Positions 26,230 to 38,915 of a stretch of DNA of 64,000 nucleotides are shown here, piece by piece. The notes under the pieces were generated by a model, which made no database searches, was not told where the DNA came from, and saw only the letters and a list, made by a program, of their open reading frames with translations. Both the position numbers and the translations under genes were made by a program. The number at the start of each line of letters is the position of its first letter. Position 1 is the first letter of the stretch. This DNA comes from Piliocolobus tephrosceles (Eukaryota > Chordata > Mammalia > Primates > Cercopithecidae). The DNA is taken from contig NC_045439.1 of NCBI RefSeq assembly GCF_002776525.5, forward strand, positions 155,213,407 through 155,277,406, given 5' to 3'.

Positions 26230-27010
26230 ATTAATTTTTTACAATTACAAATATCCTACACCATCCTTATAGAAAATTTGAAATACATAGTTACAGTGAA
26301 AACAAACCTCATAATCCTAGCAGCTAAGATGACTGTTACAATTTGATAAATTTTCTTTGTATTTTTTCACTAAGTATGGTTTGTTTTTCAATGAGAGACT
26401 TTTTTGAAACACATAAGTGTGCCAGATTTTATTAACCTCCTCTCTCTTTTGTTTTTTTTTTTTGAGATGGAGTCTCGCTCTGACGCTCAGGCTAGAGCGC
26501 AGTGGCATAATCTTGGCTCACTGCAACCTCCACCTGCTGGATTCAAGCGATTCTCCTGCCTCAGCCTCTTGAGTACCTGGGATTACAGGCGTGTGCCACC
26601 ACGCCCAGCTAATTTTTTTGTATTTTCAGTAGAGACGGCATTTCACCATGTTAGCCAGGATGGTCTCGATCTCCTGACCTCGTGATCTGCCTGTCCCGGC
26701 CTCCCAAAGTGCTGGGATTACAGGCGTGAGCCACCACACCTGGTCTCCTTTTCTTTTTGAAATAATTACTCTTACATTGCTTATCCAGGCTGTTACAAGT
26801 TCATTATAGATGTGTTTTAAGCGATTGAGTGATATTCCACGAAATGATATGCTAAAATTTATTCAATCATTTCTCCATTATTGGATATTGAAGTTGTTTC
26901 CAGTTTTGGAATAGGACCACTATTTGGAAATAAAATAGCATGACCACACATAAAATTTTTCCTATACCCTTCTCTCCCATTATTTAGGACTATTTCCTTA
27001 TGATAAAATT
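26230..27010. repeat. ancient LINE-1-like module split by an Alu
   Basis: ATAGAAAATTTGAAATACA on one side and TTATTCAATCATTTCTCC, GGATATTGAAGTTGTTTCC on the other suggest an old L1 3' region. The Alu at 26451-26745 splits it. Confidence 0.45.
26451..26745 (-). mobile_element. Alu (AluS/Y-like)
   Basis: Antisense Alu from TTTGAGATGGAGTCTCGCTC to GAGCCACCACACCTGGTC. Confidence 0.93.
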
Positions 27011-27099
27011 CTAGGAGGTGGATTATTTTCTATAATATTTTTAGGTTTTTGATATTTATCACTAGATGAAAAATGTCTATATCCTGAACTAGCCTTCTA

Positions 27100-27235
27100 T
27101 GGGTTTTATATATTTATGTATGTTACATATATGTGATATATAAATTATGCATCTGTATACATGTATAATTTTAATGTATTTATGTATAAATACATGTGTG
27201 ATATATAAATATATATTTGTATATATAAATACTGT
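27100..27235. repeat. AT-rich TATA/TGTA low-complexity tract
   Basis: About 135 bp made almost entirely of TATA, TGTA and CATA runs. Confidence 0.85.
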
Positions 27236-28139
27236 GTCATTGAAAACAAGTATATATTCATACGTTGCTTAGTTTTTCATTAATCAGAATTATAAAACTA
27301 AAATAGTTTCTTTTGATTATTTTCTGAATCAACTGTTTTTTTTCTTTGATCCCTGTGTTTCCTTCCTCACCTCCAAGCCCTTCTCCCCTCTTTGGACAGT
27401 GTGATTTGACCCTTATATGCTTAAATATTGATATTCTAGGTAAGGTTTCTATCTGAAAGGATTCTACTTATTTAGAACAAATGTGTATCCTATAAGTTCT
27501 ATAAAAGACTACAAATTGGGTACAATGTATACTGCTTGGGTGATGGGTGCAAATCTCATAAATCACCACTAAAGAACTTACTCATGTAACCAAACACCAC
27601 CTGTTTCCCAATAGCTTATAGAAATAAAAAAGTGAAAAAAAGAAGAAAAACTTAGCGTCCTATTAATGACTAGCAGCTCACAGAAACCCCTTTCCTCTGG
27701 TGGGCTGTAGACTCTAAGCAATATATCGATCGGCCTTAGACATTGGAGCAGCACTGCCTTGCTTCCAGTTTTAAACCTGACTTGCAGCATCACCATCAGG
27801 ATGTTACTTTCCTAAGCTTTTTTCTGTGGCTATACTGACTCTCATTAGTACGTGATGACAGGTAAAACATTTCATACTTGAGATAATTGGTGGGAGTTTG
27901 GCATCCACGAGTCAGGATGGACACTGGCATCAAGGCCAGGGCTGTTACTGAGTCCCCTCATTTAGCTGGGCATTCATCTTTTAGTTACTGAACTATGAGA
28001 AGACTCAGGGGTTCCTTTGGGAATGGCAGGAGGTGGGGTTGGTGTAGGACAAACACCAGAGACACTCTGGGCAGCATCTATTTAACAAACTAAATGAAAA
28101 AAAACACACAAAACAAAACCCCTCCTTTACCCTTACAAC

Positions 28140-29463
28140 ACTTCTGACGTTCGGAGACCAAGTGTACGTGTTTTTCATAACAAGCAATTCTCCAATTCCC
28201 TGTAGACACCAACTAGGTGTCCCACAATTCAATTCAATTGACGCGATCTACTTGGAATTGTAGCCAGATCCCGCAAGTTAAGGGTTCAGTCCCACAAAAC
28301 TGCCACACCTCAGATGCCAATCACAAGTAGTGGGTTCCCAGGTTACCCATAACTTCTGTCCAACTTGGATACAAATAGGAGGTTCCCATGACCCCCTCGT
28401 CGGGTTCAATAATTTGCTAGGACAACTTGTACAACCCAGGGAAACAGTTAACTTACTGTTACCAGAAAGGGGTCTCGATCCAGACCCCAAGAGAGGGTTC
28501 TTGGACCTTGCACAAGAGAGAATTTAGGGCAAGTCCATAAAGTAAAAGCAAGTTTACTAAGAAAGTAAAGGAATAAAAGAATGGCTACTCCATAGGCAGA
28601 GCACAGTGGTATGGTCTGCTTGATTGAGTATACCTATAGTTATTTCTTGATTATATGCTAAATAAATAAGGGGTGAATTATTCATGAGTTTTCCAGGAAA
28701 GAGGCGGGGATTTCCTGGAATTGAGGGTCCCTCCCCTTTTTAGACCATATAAGCAAACTTCCCAACACTACCATGGTATTTGTAAACTGTCATAGCACTG
28801 GTGGGAGTGTGTTATCATTAGCCTGTAATGAGCAGTGAGGATGACCAGAGGTCACTTTTGTAGCCATCTTCATTTTGGTGGGTTTTGACTGGCTTCTGTA
28901 CCACATCCTGTTTTATCAGCAGGGTCTTTGTGACTTGTGTCTAGTGGCAACCTTCTTTCTTATCCTGTGACTAAGAATGCCTAATCTACTGGGAATGCAG
29001 CCCAGCAGGTTTCAACCTTATTTTACCCATCCCCTATTCAAGATGGAGTAGCTGTGGTTCAAACATCTCTGACATTACCAATTTATTACAAAGGATATTC
29101 TTAAAGGATACAAATGAATAGCCAGATCAAGAGATACATAGGATGAGGTCTGGAAGGGTCCCGAGCACAAGAGCTTCTGTCCCTATGGAGACAGAACTTC
29201 TTTGGGTAGGGTTTTTATGCAGTCTTCATTACATTGGTGATTAGCTCAACCTTCAGCCTCTCTACCCTCCTGGAGGTGAGTTGTTGGGACCCAGAATGCC
29301 AACCACCTAATCACAAGGTTGGTTCCCTTGGCAACCAGCCTCCCATCCTCTAAAAGTCACCTCATAACATAAGCTCAAGTGTAGTTGAAAGGGGCTTGTT
29401 CTGAATAACAAAAGATGCCCCTTTCACCTTTATTGTTTCTGAGCTGTTTCAGAAGCTGAGGAC
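28140..29463 (-). mobile_element. MER21-like ERVL LTR, split by another LTR
   Basis: CAATAATTTGCTAGGACAAC, TTTATTACAAAGGATATTC, GGTCTGGAAGGGTCCCGAGC and the end GAGCTGTTTCAGAAGCTGAG fit a MER21-type LTR in reverse. The element is 28140-28456 plus 29079-29463. The left boundary is approximate. Confidence 0.65.
28457..29074 (-). mobile_element. solo LTR (ERV1-type) with TTAC target-site duplication
   Basis: It starts TGTTACCAGAAAGGGGTC and ends CATCTCTGACA (TG...CA). TTAC flanks it at 28453-28456 and 29075-29078. It includes GGAATAAAAGAATGGCTACT and CAGCCCAGCAGGTTTCAACC. A 4-bp TSD fits ERV1. I do not name the family. No internal retroviral genes are present. Confidence 0.8.
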
Positions 29464-30416
29464 AAAAAACAAATACTACAACTTCTATAGATATTTGAAT
29501 ATATTTGAGTATATCCACATATTATGACTACTTCTGTGGCTCTTACCACTTAGGAAGTTACGAGGGTTTTAGAAGTTCTGACCAGGAGCCAGATGAAGAC
29601 CAAATACACAGTATATTTCTCATTATATCAGTATATCGCACAACTAGTACTATGATGTAGATGCTAGACCTCTGCGTAGGGAAGCTCTGTTTGGGTGATT
29701 ATCCTGCAAGTCCTGGTCAAGCAAATTCTATAGACTATTATGGGCAAACTACAAAGCTTTTGAAAGACTGAACCCAAAGCTCTGCCAGCTCCACTTTTGG
29801 GCCGTGGGGTTTCCAAATATTGTATGGGACATGCCTATACCACAAAATGATTTTTTTAAATCTGAAATTCATATTTAACTGGGTATCCTATATTTTATTA
29901 ACTAACTCCGTCAACCCTGGATAATTACTTTTGAAGCAAGATCCAAATGCGTGAATTGCCCTTGGGTAGCATCTATATATGACAAAACCTCAGTCACCCT
30001 AGAGTGCCCATTTAGAACATGAATATTAAGAAGTTAGCCTGAAGGGGCAGTTTCTTATGTTCCACTGAACTAGGAGCTACCATTAGTCATGCATCTCAGG
30101 TCCTGTGGCACTTTGAACCCGATTTATCAAAGGCAATTGAATATAGTCAGAAACTAGAGAAACCCTGGGGCCTAAATTCTTATTACAAATGCAGTTTCCT
30201 GAAGATTCCAGTGGAGAGGAATGCTCACCATGGAGAATAGTTTGTAATGTGTCTATAAACAAAGACATGGGTGGATAGAAAGACACTGAAAGAGGTATGG
30301 CCTGAAATTGAAAACAAAGATATGAAAACAGAGGTAAATAGTCATTAGGATTATATCCTGGTGGCACTACTCCCTGGAAATAAGATTTTGTATGCCAGCT
30401 TTTAAAACACTTTGGA

Positions 30417-30649
30417 GGCCAGGCGCGGTGGCTCAAGCCTGTAATCCCAGCACTTTGGGAGGCCATGGTGGGCGGATCATGAGGTCAGGAGATCGAGACC
30501 ATCCTGGCTAACATGGAGAAACGCCATCTCTACTAATAACACAAAAATTTGCTGGGTATGGTGGCACGTGCCTGTAATCCCAGCTACTCGGGAAGCTGAG
30601 GCACGAGAATAGCTTGAACCCAGGAGGCGGAGGTTGCGGTAAGCTGAGA
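30417..30649 (+). mobile_element. Alu lacking its 3' end and A-tail
   Basis: GGCCAGGCGCGGTGGCTCA to GGAGGCGGAGGTTGCGGTAA, then unrelated text. The last ~60 bp and poly(A) are absent. Confidence 0.9.
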
Positions 30650-31212
30650 AGAGTCTACCACTTAAAGCTACAGGCCCTAGGAATGGCTTACCCAAATCGT
30701 GAGAATATTCTTGACAATGTGACTGGTACTTGCAAGTGAAGTGAATTTAAAAATATCAAAGTAGCTTGTTTCCTGACGGAGTGTGTTCATTTGTGTATGT
30801 GTGAGTACATGTCAGTGTGTATGTGTGTAAAAGAGAAAAAGAATGAGAGGGATCATGTGTCGGTTGGTGGTATGATAAGTCATCAAGAAATTAATCCAGA
30901 TGAAAAGAACAGTTGGAAGGGATGAATTATTGATCAATTTGGAAAATCATTTTGTTCTGTTTTCTACAAATTCCTCATCAGTTTAAGTCATGATAAAGCA
31001 GTTGAAAAAAAAGTAATCTGATTTATTTCCTAATTCACATGCAAGTTAACCAATTATCTCTCAAATTAGTGCAAATTTGTAAATTAGTGTGAAGGATTGT
31101 TAAGTTTAAATAGGATTTCTGTTTTCCGCGAATCACAAATTCTTAAACCAGTTCTCACACTTCTCTACAAATTGAAAAATAATGGCAAATCTGGTAACAG
31201 TTCAGCTCAGCT

Positions 31213-31505
31213 TTCTTTTTTGAGATGGAATCTCACTCTGTCACCCAGGCTTGAGTGCAGTGGCACGATCTCAGCTCATTCCAACCTCCACCTGGCAGGT
31301 TCAAGTAATTATCCTGCCTCAGCCTCCCGAGTAGCTGGGATCACAGGTGGGTGCCACCACGCCCGGCTAATTTTTGTATTTTTAGTAGAGACGGGGTTTC
31401 ACCATGTTGGCCAGGTTGGTCTCGAACTCCTAATCTCAGGTGATCCTCCCTCCTCAGCCTCCCAACGTGCTGGCATTATAGGCATGAGCCACCATGCCCA
31501 GCCTC
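31213..31505 (-). mobile_element. Alu (AluS-like)
   Basis: Antisense Alu from TTTTTTGAGATGGAATCTCA to GAGCCACCATGCCCAGCC. Confidence 0.93.
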
Positions 31506-32499
31506 AGGTTTCTTTATAAAATAAAAAGAATAAGCTTGGATAAATTATTGCATCACCTTAATGCTTAATGGAACTGAAATTTGCTTTTCTTTGATCTTGA
31601 TAACACATATTCTTATTTCTTGTTCTCCTATTCTGATGAGAAATATCATAGCTGTTCATATAAAATTTGGACTCTTGAGGGTATATACAGAGAAAACTCT
31701 GTATTATACTTTCAAAGCCAGAGAGGTCACAGAATAGAACTGAATTTTATATAAAATGATGAAGAATTTGTCTAAGAATTGTATTTAAGTGAATTGGAAT
31801 ATTGCCACTAAAATACTTGATTTTCTCTAAAAATCACATGATTGTTTTTTGCCCCCTTTGGATGTGTTCCAATTTTTTACCCTCATTTTTCTGTCTGAAA
31901 AGCTTAAAGTTCTGTCTGCATTCACTAAACTTAGAGTGCTGTGAGCCTCACATGGTGTCTTCCAACCTTGGTCTCTTACTACGTACATCATTTGTGCTCC
32001 ATGCGTGTCTTTCAGAAAAGCATTTTCTTCTCTCTCTCCAGGATGAAGGTGGGAATTTGTGGTTAAAATTACAATCCCATATGAGCTATTTAGAATTGGA
32101 AATGCAGTAGCCTTTACGTACCTACTGTGAATACTCCTATATTAACATAAAGTTCTGGTTTTTATGGCCTAGTTGCTTTTCTGTTGCCTTTTGGATTTTA
32201 CAGATTTTACTTAAGCAATTCCAATGTATTAGTATCGTTATTTCTAAATTGCATTAAGGATTGCAGCCACTAGTGTCTTGCACATGAACATCATAAACTT
32301 TCCTTCTCCAGCTATGGAAAGTATGTGACTTTGATTCTAGGAACTGTTATAGCATTTCTTCAGAATATTTCATGAGGCTTTTTAAAGTGTTGAAAATGAC
32401 AGTAGTCCTATATATACTTGTTTTATTTAAATCTCCAATTAAAATGGTGTACCACACGGAGGCAATAGTGAATACATTTCCAAACCGTGCAAACGCCGT

Positions 32500-32725
32500 T
32501 CCTCCCCACCACCTGCACGTGCTCCATAATAACGATGGTCACATTTATTTAGCATCTGGGGAATCAAGCAAGCGCTGGGTTAAGAATATCAGCACATTTA
32601 ATTATTGAACTATTCGATGAGTTAAGTATTATTTTTCTCATTTTACACATGGATGCTATCTTAGAGATGTTAAAGAACCTGCCTCAAGTGACAAGGCTAG
32701 TTTGTGACTAGTAGTATCTCATGCT
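32500..32725 (-). repeat. MIR
   Basis: TTTAATTATTGAACTATTCG, TTCTCATTTTACACATGGAT and GACAAGGCTAGTTTGTGAC match antisense MIR. Confidence 0.6.
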
Positions 32726-32812
32726 AAACCCCAATACGTCCCTCTTCAAAGACATAGCCTTGTTGCCTCTACTTTTTCTCTGCTCTCTCTTTAACTGTTT
32801 AATAGTTGGATG

Positions 32813-33110
32813 GGCCGGGCACAGTGGCTCACACCTATAATCCCATAATCCCAATGCTTTAGGAGGCCAAGGCGGGTGGATCACTTGAGCCCAGGAGTTT
32901 GAAACCAGCCTGAGCAACATAGAGAAACCTTATCTCTAGAAAATAAAATAGAACACAAATTAGCCAGGCGTGGTGTCATGCACGTGTGGTCCCAGGGGGC
33001 TGAAGTGGGAAGATGGCTTGTGCCCTGGGAGGCAGAGGTTGCGGTGAACTGAGATTGCCCCACTGCACTCCAGCCTGGGTGACAGAGCAAGACTCTGTCT
33101 CAAAAAAAGA
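32813..33110 (+). mobile_element. Alu (AluS/J-like)
   Basis: GGCCGGGCACAGTGGCTCAC to CACTCCAGCCTGGGTGACAG with a short A-tail. A small duplication of ATAATCCC occurs near 32837. A short TSD TTGGAT is possible. Confidence 0.9.
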
Positions 33111-34039
33111 ATTGGATCATAGCTGTGGCAATGCCTGACTTACTTTCTCCTCTGTAATTTTAGTGCATTGACATTTGTTTCAACAGTTTTCTCTTTAAAT
33201 GTCTGAATTAATCATGTGGGCATTAGGGTCAAAGAATCATTACTGATGCAGGATTCATTTGCGACCTTTCTACCTTTTGTAAACTTCTAATTTCAGCAGC
33301 CATGTGGTTCTGGGTAACCAGGTGATCTATTTTGCCTCCCTTCCTATGTTTCAGTAGGAAAGAAAACTATTATAAAATAGTTTTTTTGATTTATTGTCAT
33401 GAACAAACATTTAGAATCAGATGGATCCAGTGCAAATGTTGGCTTTATGGCAGAAACTTTCATTGGACAGTAATAATCTGTCAAATGCAATTAATGGCAT
33501 CTTTCTTACAGAGTTACGGAGAGGATTAGGGTGCAAGAAAACTTGCATAAAGAACCCAGCATGGTGCCTGCTTGGAACAGCATGCATGCTCCTCTCATCC
33601 ATCTTCATTTTCTTTTAGGTAAATCCCCACCTTCCCTAGATTTTCTGTTGTCCCCTTTAAAAATATTTTTAAATGATACTTGGATCTTTGGAGTTTGAAC
33701 TAATATTCTCAAGATAACTTTTACTTAAAAAAAATGAAAGAAGGAAAAGAAAAAGTTATAGCAGTAACCACGAACTGCCTCGTTTTACTGCATGGGAAGA
33801 AGGGAGTGTAGGCAGCAATAGGCATAAGTAGTCTAATAAATTCCAGGTCCTCATCTTTTATCAGGAGCAACTTAGTCACAATGAAATGCTTTCTCCATAG
33901 ACTCCATGCCTTCTGCTGTCATTAGCCATACGGAACACCAATATTATGCCTTCACTTTGGACAAGCTCAAAACTCTTCTGAAACACATTCCAGGAAATTC
34001 TGTACTTTAAAGACTGCTACCCACCAGCCCTCATCCCGC

Positions 34040-34160
34040 CCACCCCAGCTTCAGAAGTCACAGCCTTTCTTTTCCCTTTTACATTATTTTACTTTGTCAT
34101 TGATATTAAATCCATTTCTAGGAGACCTTTGACACTGGTTGGTGGAACAACTGAGTCTTA
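34040..34160. repeat. old duplicated segment, copy 1
   Basis: CAGCCTTTCTTTTCCCTTTT through AATCCATTTCTAGGAG to GGTGGAAC aligns with 35476-35587 at roughly three-quarters identity by eye. Confidence 0.5.
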
Positions 34161-34295
34161 GAAATATTTGGAAGTAGGATTCTAACCACTAACGTAATAA
34201 CTATTTCAAACTTGATTTTCATGTCTGTAATCTTCTATTTCATTTGTAATGAAGCAACACTTTGAAGTCTAATGAATTGACCCAAAACCACACAT

Positions 34296-34311
34296 AAATA
34301 AATAAATAAAA
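34296..34311. repeat. (AAAT)n microsatellite
   Basis: Four to five AAAT repeats. Confidence 0.85.
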
Positions 34312-34924
34312 TGGCTAGTGCTGTGCTACTGAGGACCCAGGCTTACTCATTGTCTCTGAACAGTCCTTCCCCAAAGAAGGGAAAATCTCAGTGCTAGGGC
34401 ACCTAGTGTCGTTTTCAGCATGCTTTTTCTCATGAGAAAAAGATGGAGGATACCACATTCATGAATTTTTTTTTTCCTCTCAAATAACTGAGTTGGTTTA
34501 AAAATCATGTTGGAGCTTGGGAAACAAAGTAAAGAACAGGGCACACTTTGTCACCTTATGCAGTGGCCACTTGAGAAAACTTTAATTACTGTCTTCAGAT
34601 GACACAGATGGAAGAATCCAATCCAGAAAACACTGGCCCTGAAACACCCAAAGGGAACCCTTGGAAGAATTTTCTTTGGAGCTCAGTGTCCTTGTGGCAT
34701 GGTTGCGGCTGGGGCGGGCGGAGGTGTATTGTATGTAGCTCTTCTGCCCAAGTGCATGTATCGGAGTTGGGAGAAGAAAACGTCCTGCTTGGGCGTTAGT
34801 TCATCAGTAACTACTTGTTTTTTAATGAGAATGCCAAAAAAGTCTGTTAGATGATGGTTGATGTCCCTAAGGAAGCTGTTCTTTTCCTAGGAAAACATAT
34901 CCTACCTACTGCAGGTCATTGATG

Positions 34925-35060
34925 AGCGCCAAACACATAATAGCGTATGCCTCATAACAATTCATGAACTAGGAACCATTCTTACCAGTTTCCAGGTGAG
35001 GGAGCTGCAGCACAGGGAGCTTATATATCATTTGCCCCAGGTTAAGCCTCTTGTAGGAGT
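34925..35060 (-). repeat. MIR (partial)
   Basis: GAACCATTCTTACCAGTTTC and GTGAGGGAGCTGCAGCACAG resemble antisense MIR. Confidence 0.5.
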
Positions 35061-35098
35061 GGAGCGTGGCATGAGCGCAGGACTCAAGGCCTGTTCTT

Positions 35099-35395
35099 TG
35101 TTGTTGTTGAGATGGAGTCTTGCCGTTACCTAGGCTGGAGCGCAGTAGTGCCATCTCAGCTCACTGCAACCTCCACCTTCCAGGTTCAAGCGATTCTTCT
35201 GCCTCAGCCTCCTGAGTAACTGGGACTACAGGCGCCCGCCACCACCACACCTGACTAAGTTTTTGAATTTTTAGTAGACACGGAGTTTCGCCACGTTGAC
35301 CAGGGTGGTTTTGAACTCCTGGCCTCAAGTGATCCGCCTGCTTCAGCCTCCCAAAGTGCTAGGATTACAAGCGTGAGCCACTGCACCTGGCCGAG
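35099..35395 (-). mobile_element. Alu with target-site duplication
   Basis: Antisense Alu from GAGATGGAGTCTTGCCGTTA to GAGCCACTGCACCTGGCC. GGCCTGTTCTT lies at 35088-35098 and 35396-35406. Confidence 0.93.
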
Positions 35396-35475
35396 GGCCT
35401 GTTCTTAACTCTGCACACTGCCCATGTTTCTTGATCATCATAAGATTACATACCCCCTGCTGTCTTCCTTTCTTC

Positions 35476-35590
35476 AAGCTTCGCAAGATGTCCCAGCCTT
35501 TCTCCTTTCCTTTTAGATTCTTCTAGTTTGTTATCAATATTCAATCCATTTCCACAGAAGCTTTGATACTGCCCAGTGGAACCAATCTCA
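35476..35590. repeat. old duplicated segment, copy 2
   Basis: Partner of 34040-34160 in direct orientation, about 1.43 kb downstream. Confidence 0.5.
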
Positions 35591-36096
35591 GAGATTGGTT
35601 CAATCTGCTTTTCAACAGAGAAAAGGCCTTAATCACTGGGATGGGTCCTTGCAAGAGGCAGGTGCTGCCTGTTTCCTTTTTAACCAATTAGTAAAAACAG
35701 CTGCAGGCTTTTGATGGGGTGATCCGGAGAGGCTGTTGTAAGCGTTGCTTTGGCAGAGGAACGCCACAGCATGAAGGCAGGGAAAGTGCTACAAAACTCG
35801 AAGTTTAAGGGTATCTCTGGCTTTGTTTTTCGTTTGGCCTTACATTCCGGTGAATTAGGCAGAAGCAAGGTGTTGTCTCCATTTCAGAGATGCGGAAAAT
35901 GAGCATGACGAAGATGCTGTTCGGGAAGAAGGTAAGACCCCACAGCATAGCAGCAGGCGATGGGATGTGGGTGAACAGGAGATGGGATGCTTTTTTTCCC
36001 ATCTGGGTGCTGCACTTGAGCAGTATGAACTGGCACCAGTTGTTTAGCTTCCCTTGACCTCAAATGTCTTCGCCTTTAAAACAAAAGGTCAAGCCA

Positions 36097-36395
36097 GGCC
36101 GGGAGCAGTGGCTCACGCCTGTAGTCCCAGTACACTGGGGGGCCGAGGCGGGCAGATTATTTGAAGCCAGGAGTTTGAGACCAGCCTGTGCAACATGGTG
36201 AAACCCCGTCTCTACAAAAAATACAAAAATTAGCTGGGCGTGGTGACACTCATCTATAATCCCAGGTGCTCAGGAGGCTGAGGTGGGAGAATCATTTGAG
36301 CAAGGGAGGTCAAGGCTGCGTGAGCAGTGATTGTGCCACTGTACTTCAGCCTGGGCAATGGAGTGAGACCCTGTCTCAAAAAAAAAAAAAAAAAA
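36097..36395 (+). mobile_element. Alu (AluS-like)
   Basis: GGCCGGGAGCAGTGGCTCAC to GTACTTCAGCCTGGGCAATG with an 18-bp A-tail. Confidence 0.93.
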
Positions 36396-36517
36396 GAGCC
36401 AAGCTAGATAATTTCTAATATTTCTGAGGTCCCATTCAACCTTCCAACAACTTGATTCTACCCAAGTTATTCCATACTCTTGTACTCCTTTTCTACGACA
36501 CCTCATTTTACAGATAT

Positions 36518-36554
36518 TTTTTGACTCCTTTTGATGTCAAAAAGGAGTCAAAAA
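36518..36554. repeat. perfect 15-bp inverted repeat with 7-nt loop
   Basis: Left arm TTTTTGACTCCTTTT at 36518-36532, loop GATGTCA, right arm AAAAGGAGTCAAAAA at 36540-36554. ACTCCTTGTGATGT then repeats part of the left arm directly after it. Confidence 0.95.
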
Positions 36555-37220
36555 CTCCTTGTGATGTTACAATTTTCTCAGCTCTCCCCTTTTGTCCAAG
36601 ATGCCATTTGTTGAATTAAAACACACTTCCTGAACCAAAAAACGAGGTCTTCACCCATTAACCCACCCGTATCTTTATTCAGAACTTATTTTTCCCAGTC
36701 CATGGCTCTTAACTTTTTTCACCTGCAGAAATAGTTTCCCCACTCTTATTTACCCTAAGTGTAACTCCTTTCTACTTTTTGTTTCAAATAGTTTTAACGT
36801 GAAGCTATTTGAACTACTTTGGGAAGCTAGAAGCAATTTGTCTTTAAAATCAGGCCCAGAACTTGAAATAAGTTGGACAAGGAGAATCATGACAATTAAG
36901 TAGCCTAACAGTGAAATGCGATCCTGTTTACTTTACTTTCACCTTACCTTTCAGTCTGATGAGAATATGGGGGTGAATTATCCAAACTGAATAATCACGA
37001 GAAGTGCTACAAAGACTAAGGGGGCCCTTAGGAAGTTTCTTCCCCATAGTGTCCAATTTTTGCAAAATGACATTAAAAAATTTTTATTGCTGATTTCCTA
37101 ATATGAGGAAAGTCAAGGAGCTAAGCTCTACTGCCTGTAGGAGATAATGTGCCTTTTGTTGTAATTTTTCTTATCTCACCAGGTAGACCAGGTATCCACT
37201 TACTAGACTGATGTTCTGTG

Positions 37221-37523
37221 TTTTTTTTTGTTTTTTTTTTTGAGATGGAGTCTTGCTCTGTTGCGCAGGCTGGAGTGCAGGGGGATGCATCTTGGCTCAC
37301 TGCAGTCTCCACCTCATGGGTTCCAGTGATTCTCCTCCCTCAGCCTCCCAAGTAGATGGGATTACAGGTGCCCACCACCATGCCTGTCTAATTTTTATGT
37401 TTTTAGTAGAGACAAGATTTTGCCATGTTGGCCAGGCTGGTCTTCAGCTCCTGACGTCAGGTAGTCCGCCTGCCTCGGCCTCCCAAAGTGCTGAGATTAC
37501 AGGTGTGAGCTTCTGTACCCGGC
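37221..37523 (-). mobile_element. Alu with target-site duplication
   Basis: Antisense Alu from GAGATGGAGTCTTGCTCTG to TTCTGTACCCGGC. CTAGACTGATGTTCTGTG (37203-37220) is repeated with small changes at 37524-37543. Confidence 0.93.
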
Positions 37524-38005
37524 CTAGACTGATATTCTTTGTGTCATGAGGTACAGTTGGCTCCAGCCTCAATCTTTGTACAGCTGAGAGGACGATGAGA
37601 TGGGAGAAACGTGAAGAATTCACTGCTAGTAAATTCTGCGCAAGTATTATGCTCACATTTTTAAGTAGCTAGGTACTGATTGTTTTTAACGAGTTATAAC
37701 AGAATATCATGTCCGTCAAATGCTACCTATTTTTCATGTGTCCTTTGACTTAAGAGTTGTCCCTCCATCTCCTTGGAAGATTGATCACCCATATACCCAA
37801 ATCCTCTCATACCTAGTCCCACAGTAGGCTCTGGGAATCCACTTACAGGAAAAGTTGAAAAGTTAACCCTTCATCTATGCAGGTTTCCACATCCCATGAA
37901 GACTGCATTTTCCATCTTCTTTTGGTTGAAAACACAGGTGAACCCATACAGTTCAACCCTGTGTTGTCTGAGGTGGATCATTTTTCATCTGGTACAGATT
38001 ATTTT

Positions 38006-38070
38006 TTGTAAATTTTTCCCCATGTTACGTAAAAGAAAAGAATGGTCATCCTCAGTATTAAGGTTGTTTT
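38006..38070 (+). repeat. 65-bp local duplication, copy 1
   Basis: Contains AAAAGAAAAGAATGGTCATC and CTCAGTATTAAGGTTG. It is about 92% identical to 38916-38979. Confidence 0.9.
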
Positions 38071-38915
38071 TTCGTGTTTGTGTGTGTGTGTTTTTTTAGT
38101 GAAAATCATTTTTGCACAGAAGTGGCAGTTAGAGAGTTAATGTGCCTTGAGGTTAGGACAAAAGAGAGTCAGCTGAGGTAGTAGCAGGTTTTAAAGAACG
38201 AAAGCCTTTGCTTCCACTGGTTTTGTGTAGTAAGTGCTTATTTCAGCACATAATTAGATATTGAGATAATGTCCAAGAAAAGTGATTATTTCCCTCCCTG
38301 AAAATGTTAAAGCTTTAAAGAGATTCATTTTTCAAGACCAATTTAGATTCAGTTTGTCATTTGCTTATTTGAATATTATAATCTGAAGCACTCTTACTCC
38401 CTGAGTGACCAGCAGAGGTAACATTTCTTATGGTCATGAGAACCAGTGACTTGAAAGAGTGTTCAAAAGATCTCTTTGAATTACCGTGCTCCTCTTACTT
38501 CTGTTCATATTTAGATGGTCACTGCTGGCTTTCATTCAGAATTGTTTTAGGTCCAGCTATTACTATTAGACTGAACCTGGGGGATAAAGTCCTTGGTTAC
38601 AGTCTATAAACAGAGAGTCTCCTCTTTGTGAAGAGATATCTCCAACTGAACTACACATTTCATGGAGGTGGAAGGCAGGGGTGTCTTCACTCTTATGTCC
38701 TCACAGCCTCATTCATTGTTGGTGTTCATTCATGACATTGGATGAAGAAGTCTTTTTAATAGAAGTCATGCTTCATAAATGAAGGGGAATGGTAGGGGCA
38801 AACTGGAAAACCTTGATATGTTTGAGCCCAGAGGATTCTGTGTCTCTTCTGTGGTAGGTGGATAGGCTTGATTTTTCTTTTCTCGCTCTTCCTCTATTTT
38901 TTTTTTTAAGAAAAC

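Noticed and set aside
35887..35932. Apparent small exon (TTTCAG, ATG-containing segment, AAGGTAAGA)
   Set aside because: The text follows antisense MIR (cattttacagatgaggaaa-type), which naturally mimics an acceptor; no matching FMN1 peptide is known to me.
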